Below, one piece after another: positions 58,382-64,000 of a stretch of DNA of 64,000 nt (positions are counted from its first letter, which is position 1; every line of letters begins with the position of its first letter). The position numbers and the translations under genes are program-made. The notes beneath the pieces were generated by a model, which was not told where the DNA came from, ran no database searches, and saw only the letters and a list, made by a program, of their open reading frames with translations. The DNA is taken from contig CAMBRL010000003.1 in NCBI GenBank assembly GCA_945870105.1, forward strand, positions 1-64,000. Direction: 5' to 3'. This DNA comes from Chitinophaga pinensis (GTDB lineage Bacteria > Bacteroidota > Bacteroidia > SXHM01).

Positions 58382-59752
58382 TTGAAGAATGGCATCATGA
58401 AATTTGAAGTAACCCCCTCATTTGTTTTTGAAGTGCACGATGCCATCAAGCATAAGCGGCACGATGATGTGGTTAAAATGCTGGAACCACTTCACCCTGC
58501 GGATATTGCTGAGCTTATCAAAGAATCGTGGACACACGATGCGCAATATGTTTACAATCTTTTAGACGAAGAAAAAGCTGCCGATGTATTGGTGGAAATG
58601 GATGATGATGTAAAGGATGGATTCCTTGCTTCACTTTCTTCCGAACAAATTGCCAAGCACATTGATAATCTTGATTCAGATGATGCTGCCGATTTGATTG
58701 CCGACCTTCCTGATGAAAAAATAAAGGAGGTTCTGGAGCAGATGGATGATGCCGAACAGGCAAGCGACATCGTTGACCTCTTGCGTTACGATGAGGACAC
58801 CGCAGGCGGACTGATGGCAACCGAGTTAGTTACCGCCAACCTGAAATGGACGGTTCAGCAATCTATTGTTGAAATGAAAAGACAGGCAGAAGAAGTGGGA
58901 AGTATTTATACTGTGTATGTAATTGATGATGATGAAAAACTACACGGAATACTTTCATTAAAACGCCTGCTGATTTCGCCACCCGAAGAAAAAATAGAAA
59001 AGATTTATTTCAAAGATGTGATATCCATTAATGCTGCTGCAAAGTCTGAAGATGTAGCTACGTTATTTGAAAAATATGACTTGGTTGTAATTCCTGTGGT
59101 TGATATTACCGGCAAGTTGTTAGGCAGAATTACCGTGGATGACGTAATGGATGTAGTGCGTGAAGAAGCCAGCGAGGATTACCAGTTAATGAGTGGTATC
59201 TCTGAAAACATTGAGGCCGATGATAACCTGTGGGTAAGCACACGTGCGCGCCTTCCCTGGCTGATGGTTGCCCTTGCAGGTGGTGTGGTAGGTTCGCGTG
59301 TACTTACTTCTTATGAGCCACAAATTCAGATACATCCTGAAATGGCTTTTTTTATGCCGCTGATTGCTGCTATGGGCGGTAATGTGGGTGTACAAAGTTC
59401 TGCACTTGTGGTACAAGGGCTTGCCAATAACACAATAGGTAAAGGAGATATTATACCTAAATTATTTCGCGAATTAATTGTTGGTTTATTCAACGGATTA
59501 ATCTGCGCTGTTTTGTTGCTGGCATACAATCTTATCTTTAATGATTACATGGCATTGAGCGTAACTGTGAGCGTTGCATTGCTTTCGGTGATTGTGTTTG
59601 CGGCTATCTTCGGAGCATTTGTTCCACTGGTGCTCAATAAATTTAAAATTGACCCTGCGCTTGCTACCGGTCCTTTTATTACTACTTCTAACGACATCAT
59701 TGGTCTTTTCATTTATTTTATGATAGGCAGACTGATGTACGGGTTATTCTAA
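58382..59752 (+). CDS. mgtE: Magnesium transporter MgtE; start likely ATG 58397
   Basis: MgtE N domain, two CBS domains, C-terminal MGGNVGVQSSALVVQGLA. Confidence 0.96.
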   Translation: MKNGIMKFEVTPSFVFEVHDAIKHKRHDDVVKMLEPLHPADIAELIKESWTHDAQYVYNLLDEEKAADVLVEMDDDVKDGFLASLSSEQIAKHIDNLDSDDAADLIADLPDEKIKEVLEQMDDAEQASDIVDLLRYDEDTAGGLMATELVTANLKWTVQQSIVEMKRQAEEVGSIYTVYVIDDDEKLHGILSLKRLLISPPEEKIEKIYFKDVISINAAAKSEDVATLFEKYDLVVIPVVDITGKLLGRITVDDVMDVVREEASEDYQLMSGISENIEADDNLWVSTRARLPWLMVALAGGVVGSRVLTSYEPQIQIHPEMAFFMPLIAAMGGNVGVQSSALVVQGLANNTIGKGDIIPKLFRELIVGLFNGLICAVLLLAYNLIFNDYMALSVTVSVALLSVIVFAAIFGAFVPLVLNKFKIDPALATGPFITTSNDIIGLFIYFMIGRLMYGLF

Positions 59753-59778
59753 TTTCCAACCTCTAACTTCCAACTACT

Positions 59779-61266
59779 ATGAACTTTGAAGAATACCGCA
59801 AACACGATGCAGTAGCATTAGCAGAACTGATAAAGAAAAAAGAAGTTACAGCCTCTGAACTTCTTGATATTGCTATCAAACGCACGGAGGAAGTGAACCC
59901 GAAAATTAATGCGGTGGTAACACCTTGTTATGATGTTGCAAAAGAACAGCAGAAAAGTGTTGATGCTACTTCTGTTTTTGCGGGAGTTCCTTACCTGATG
60001 AAGGATTTAGGGCCTGAATTGAAAGGTGTTCGCCACACGATGGGAACGCGTTTTATGAAAGATTATATTCCGAAAGAAGACTCGGTTGTAACACAACGGG
60101 TGAAAAAAGCAGGGCTTGTAATCTTTGGAAAAACCAACACGCCTGAGTTTGGTTTAACACCTTTTACTGAAAGTGAATTACTGAAACCGGCACACAATCC
60201 TTGGAACACCGAACACACCACAGGCGGAAGCAGTGGCGGCAGCGGAGCTGCAGTGGCTGCGGGAATTGTTCCGATTGCCAGTGCAAATGATGGTGGTGGT
60301 TCTATTCGTATTCCCGCAAGTTGTAATGGTTTATTTGGAATGAAACCTTCGCGCGGAAGGGTTACGCTTGGTTTACAAAGCGGAGAACTTTGGGGTGGTG
60401 CTGTTTGTGAAGGATCTGTTTCACGCAGCGTGCGCGACAGCGCTTATTATTTAGATGCTATTCAAGGTTCAGCACCGGGAGAGCCTTACTCCATTCAAAC
60501 ACCTGAAAAACCGTATTCAGAAGAAATAAAAACGCAACCGGGCAAACTGAAGATTGCTTTTTCGCTGGAGCATCCGATGGGAATAAAGCAGGACGAAGAA
60601 AATGTTGCAGCCATTAATAACACCGTAAAGCTTTTAAAAAGTCTTGGTCACGAAGTAGAAGAAATACCACTACCCTACAAAAAAGAATTACTTACACAGA
60701 TTCTTTACATGACGGTATTGGGAGAAACTTCTGCAACCATTGACTATCTGGGTGAGCGAAACAACAAGAAGCCAACAATAAAAGATTTTGAACCCAACAC
60801 CTGGCTGCTTTATAAATTAGGAAAATCATTTTCGGCAGGCGATTTTGCGTTGGCAAAACTGAAGTGGAACGAAACCACCCGTGCCATGGGACAATTCGGT
60901 TTAAAATACGATGCCCTGCTTACGCCAACCCTTGGGATGAAACCGTTTAAAATCGGTGCCTTGCAAAACAGCAAAGCCGAAGACATTGCATTAAGAACAT
61001 TAAATGCACTTGGCAATACTTCGGTTATAAAAAACGCGGGCATCATTGAAAAAACAGCTACTAAAATTTTCTCGTGGATACCGTATGCACCGCTTGCCAA
61101 TATTACAGGACAACCTTCCATGACTGTTCCACTGCATTGGTCAAAGGATAATTTACCTGTTGGCACTATGTTCACCGGCAGACTGAATGATGAAGCTACC
61201 TTATTTCAACTTGCAGCACAATTAGAAAAAGCGCAGCCGTGGTTTGAGAAAGTGCCAACAATCTGA
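59779..61266 (+). CDS. Amidase (amidase signature family)
   Basis: TTGGSSGGSGAAVAAGIVPIASANDGGGSIRIPASCNGLFGMKPSRGRV. Confidence 0.95.
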   Translation: MNFEEYRKHDAVALAELIKKKEVTASELLDIAIKRTEEVNPKINAVVTPCYDVAKEQQKSVDATSVFAGVPYLMKDLGPELKGVRHTMGTRFMKDYIPKEDSVVTQRVKKAGLVIFGKTNTPEFGLTPFTESELLKPAHNPWNTEHTTGGSSGGSGAAVAAGIVPIASANDGGGSIRIPASCNGLFGMKPSRGRVTLGLQSGELWGGAVCEGSVSRSVRDSAYYLDAIQGSAPGEPYSIQTPEKPYSEEIKTQPGKLKIAFSLEHPMGIKQDEENVAAINNTVKLLKSLGHEVEEIPLPYKKELLTQILYMTVLGETSATIDYLGERNNKKPTIKDFEPNTWLLYKLGKSFSAGDFALAKLKWNETTRAMGQFGLKYDALLTPTLGMKPFKIGALQNSKAEDIALRTLNALGNTSVIKNAGIIEKTATKIFSWIPYAPLANITGQPSMTVPLHWSKDNLPVGTMFTGRLNDEATLFQLAAQLEKAQPWFEKVPTI

Positions 61267-61299
61267 TTTTATCCATCAGTTACGGAAACTTAAATTTCC

Positions 61300-62238
61300 A
61301 TGAATTTAGATTCATACCAACCTGATAAATCTTTATTTTTGCCGCTCTTAAAAAACTCTAAACCCATTTATATGCTTAAAAAGTTTACGCTTGCCTTAGT
61401 TTTTATTTCCTCCTTAGTTATTGTTTACGATGCTAATTACAACAATGCACATACTAATGGTACGGGTGCTCCTTCGGGACGCACAGGCTCGCCCGGGGAC
61501 GGTGTAACCTGTAACAACGGAAGTTGCCATTCAGGTGCTGCACCTACTGATCAGGTGGCAACAATTACTTCAGATGTTCCTGTTGGCGGCTATGTTCCCG
61601 GAACAACGTATAACATTACGGCTACTGCAACTAAATCGGGAGTAACAGAATTTGGTTTTCAACTATCACCACAAAATGCAAGCGGAACAAAACTGGGTGC
61701 GTTTGTAACACCACTGCCTGCAGGAACACAATTTGCAAACCCCAACACCGGTATGGCCAATAAATATGTTACGCACACTGGTTCTGGAACTGCCGGCAGC
61801 GGAGTTAAAACATGGACCATTCAATGGACTGCACCCACAGAGGGAACAGGGACAGTTACTTTTTACGGGGCTTTTAACTTTACCAACAGCAGCAATAGCA
61901 GTTCAGGCGATGTAATTAAAAATGCAACGCTTGCTATTACTGAAAATACTACCATTGGTATAAACGAATCAGATGGCGGCAACGAAGGTTTTGTTGTGTT
62001 TCCAAACCCTGCAAGCGATATACTTAATGTTTCGTTTTTTCTGTATGAACTAACTAACGTAAGCGCAGAAATCTTTGACATTAACGGACGTTTGGTAAAA
62101 CAAACTATTAGCGAAAACCTGCACCCCGGAAGACATGAACTTAAATTCAATGCTCATAATGATATGGAAGCAGGAATTTATTTTATCCGTTTAAACGATG
62201 GTAAAAATGTTTACAGTAAAAAAGTAGTGGTGAAATAA
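61300..62238 (+). CDS. Reelin/choice-of-anchor-V-like secreted protein with T9SS C-terminal domain; start likely ATG 61372
   Basis: NNAHTNGTGAPSGRTGSPGDGVTCNNGSCHSGAAP; CTD VFPNPASDILNVSFF...AGIYFIRL. Confidence 0.82.
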   Translation: MNLDSYQPDKSLFLPLLKNSKPIYMLKKFTLALVFISSLVIVYDANYNNAHTNGTGAPSGRTGSPGDGVTCNNGSCHSGAAPTDQVATITSDVPVGGYVPGTTYNITATATKSGVTEFGFQLSPQNASGTKLGAFVTPLPAGTQFANPNTGMANKYVTHTGSGTAGSGVKTWTIQWTAPTEGTGTVTFYGAFNFTNSSNSSSGDVIKNATLAITENTTIGINESDGGNEGFVVFPNPASDILNVSFFLYELTNVSAEIFDINGRLVKQTISENLHPGRHELKFNAHNDMEAGIYFIRLNDGKNVYSKKVVVK

Positions 62239-62241
62239 AAA

Positions 62242-62293
62242 CACTTCGGCAAGCTCAGTGTGACAACAATTGTCAGGCTGAGCCTGTCGAAGC
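62242..62293. repeat. Related inverted repeat CTTCGGCAAGCTCAGTGTGACA-ATTGTCAGGCTGAGCCTGTCGAAG
   Basis: Inverted arms; encodes RLSLSKP in the annotated ORF upstream of the probable start. Confidence 0.85.
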
Positions 62294-62724
62294 CTAATCA
62301 GATGGCAAGGTTATTGCCTTTTCAGAAACACAAAAAATTTATCAGCTTGAAAAAAAATATTCTTCTTCTTAGTGTTACCCTTGCAGCAACAGTGTTTGTG
62401 TTGCAGGGCTGTTTGAATGATAAGGGCAGCGTTCCTCTCCCGCCCGAAACTTTTTGCGACAGTCTGGATGTTAGCTACAATCTGCATGTGAAACCACTTG
62501 CAGAAACAAAATGTGCCAACAGCATCGGTTGCCATGTATCAGGCGGAAGTGGCCCGGGTGATTTTTCTACCTATACAGCCTTAAGCGGTGTTTCGCAAAC
62601 AGTTAAAATACGACTGGGACTACCCGCTACCGATGGATTACACATGCCACAGGGAGGAACGCTTACGCAGGAAGAACTGGATATTTTTCTTTGCTGGATA
62701 GAAGATGGTGCACTAAATAACTAA
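62260..62724 (+). CDS. Lipoprotein with atypical c-type-cytochrome-like motif; start likely ATG 62302
   Basis: Lipobox VLQGC; KCANSIGCHVSGG...LHMPQGGTLTQEELDIFLCWIEDGA. Confidence 0.72.
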   Translation: MTTIVRLSLSKPNQMARLLPFQKHKKFISLKKNILLLSVTLAATVFVLQGCLNDKGSVPLPPETFCDSLDVSYNLHVKPLAETKCANSIGCHVSGGSGPGDFSTYTALSGVSQTVKIRLGLPATDGLHMPQGGTLTQEELDIFLCWIEDGALNN

Positions 62725-62772
62725 ACAAAAAGCCACACCCTAACCCCCGAAGGGGGAATAAAAGACATAGCC

Positions 62773-63339
62773 ATGAAAAACAACATTTTTCTATTTTCTA
62801 TCTTCTATTTTCTATTTTCTATTGCTGTCTCAAAAGCGCAAACCGTTTACATCAGCGAAAGCACTGAAATTTCATTTTTCTCAAAAGCACCTATTGAAGA
62901 TATTGATGCGGTGAATAAAATGTCCACTTCCATTATTACACTGCATAACGATAGCATTGCGTTTAAAGTGCCCATTACCGGTTTTGTTTTTAAAGACGGA
63001 CTGATGCAGCGCCACTTCAACAGCAATTACATGGAAAGCGATAAAAAAGGTTTTGAAAACGCTACGCTGAAAGGAAAAATAAATGAAGACATCGATTTTA
63101 AAACAGATGGTGAATTTAAAGTAACCTGCACCGGAACATTGAAAATGCACGGAGTGGAACAACCACGAAATTTTGAAGGTGTGTTTATTGTAAAAGAAGG
63201 AAAGGTAAACCTGACCTCAAAATTTAAAGTATTGGTTGCAGACCACAAAATAAAAATCCCGGGGGACAAGGTGATGAACATCGGAAAAGAAATAGAAGTA
63301 AGTGTTTCGGCTAATTATAAACTGTATGTTAAACCATAA
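62773..63339 (+). CDS. YceI-like periplasmic protein
   Basis: AQTVYISESTEISFFSKAPIEDIDAVNK...VTCTGTLKMHGVEQPRNFEG. Confidence 0.85.
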   Translation: MKNNIFLFSIFYFLFSIAVSKAQTVYISESTEISFFSKAPIEDIDAVNKMSTSIITLHNDSIAFKVPITGFVFKDGLMQRHFNSNYMESDKKGFENATLKGKINEDIDFKTDGEFKVTCTGTLKMHGVEQPRNFEGVFIVKEGKVNLTSKFKVLVADHKIKIPGDKVMNIGKEIEVSVSANYKLYVKP

Positions 63340-63342
63340 AGT

Positions 63343-64000
63343 ATGAGAATTTTTTTACTGTTTAGTTTTGTATTGCTTTCATCTTTTTCTGTTTTGGCGC
63401 AAGATGATATTATGAATCTGCTTGACGAGAATACCGAAAAAACAAAGAACGAACCTGTTCTTGAAACATTTAAAACCACTCGTGTTATTAATGCACAATC
63501 AACCGAAACGGTTCCAAAGAATGCGATGGACTTTCGTATTACGCACCGCTTCGGAAACATAGGTGCAGCAAGTGGTGGCGGTTTCAGTTCGTTCTATGGA
63601 ATGGATAATGTTGCCAACATACGCATAGCATTTGAATACGGAATTCTGGAGAACTGGATGGTAGGAGTTGGAAGAAGTAAAACATTGGGAAATATTGATG
63701 CTTTTACCAAATGGCGTTTCCTTACACAAAGCACTAACAATATAATTCCGTTGTCACTGGCGGTGTATTTCAACGCAGCTATTTCACCCATTAAACGCGA
63801 ACTATTTTATGCCGATGTTCCGGTGCATAAAAACAATATTCTGCACCGTCTTTCTTATACCGCACAATTAATCATTGCACGTAAATTCGGAAGCATTGGA
63901 TCGTTGGAATTATTGCCAACCTATGTTCATCGAAATTATGTAAAGGTGGGAACAGATATTAATAGTGACTTTGTAAATCCAACTAATGGAGCAACAGATA
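63343..64000 (+). CDS. DUF5777-like outer-membrane beta-barrel protein, C-terminus off the window edge
   Basis: ATG 63343 reads MRIFLLFSFVLLSSFSVLAQDDIMNLLDEN...DFRITHRFGNIG...; no stop before 64000. Confidence 0.75.
   Translation, partial: MRIFLLFSFVLLSSFSVLAQDDIMNLLDENTEKTKNEPVLETFKTTRVINAQSTETVPKNAMDFRITHRFGNIGAASGGGFSSFYGMDNVANIRIAFEYGILENWMVGVGRSKTLGNIDAFTKWRFLTQSTNNIIPLSLAVYFNAAISPIKRELFYADVPVHKNNILHRLSYTAQLIIARKFGSIGSLELLPTYVHRNYVKVGTDINSDFVNPTNGATD

Overview
This 64 kb window looks like a Bacteroidetes chromosome. Evidence: TAnnTTTG-type promoters, type IX secretion (T9SS) C-terminal domains, porZ-recO, a free-standing GldM-C-like protein, and a HYC_CC_PP-type leader upstream of a TonB receptor. 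Most of it is housekeeping: M20 dipeptidase, porZ, recO, PGI/PMI, lipB, rpiB, a PAS kinase/LytTR pair, tRNA-Arg(CCG), acyl-CoA dehydrogenase, tsaB, rplU-rpmA, metG, hemD, a prenyl synthase, nfu, rsmA, mgtE and an amidase. The most unusual content is: (1) two non-coding arrays with a strict 21-nt period (29451-29744 and about 41438-41627), sharing a TTCCTAA-like core followed by a variable segment. The second array abuts a gene for an uncharacterised helical protein, and a possible homologue of that protein lies at 23591-24577. (2) A NUDIX + PLD-nuclease/DEAD-helicase/DUF3427-like module (25556-29084) sitting directly against a decayed, truncated vsr gene, which suggests a defence-island insertion. 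(3) Several families of dispersed palindromic repeats, some captured into coding sequence (signal-peptide n-regions, C-terminal tails, stop codons, an in-frame insertion in a TonB receptor). (4) A compound pair of competing hairpins after hemD, a possible attenuator before tsaB, and several promoters spaced for leaderless transcripts. All calls come from reading the sequence; no database search was run.
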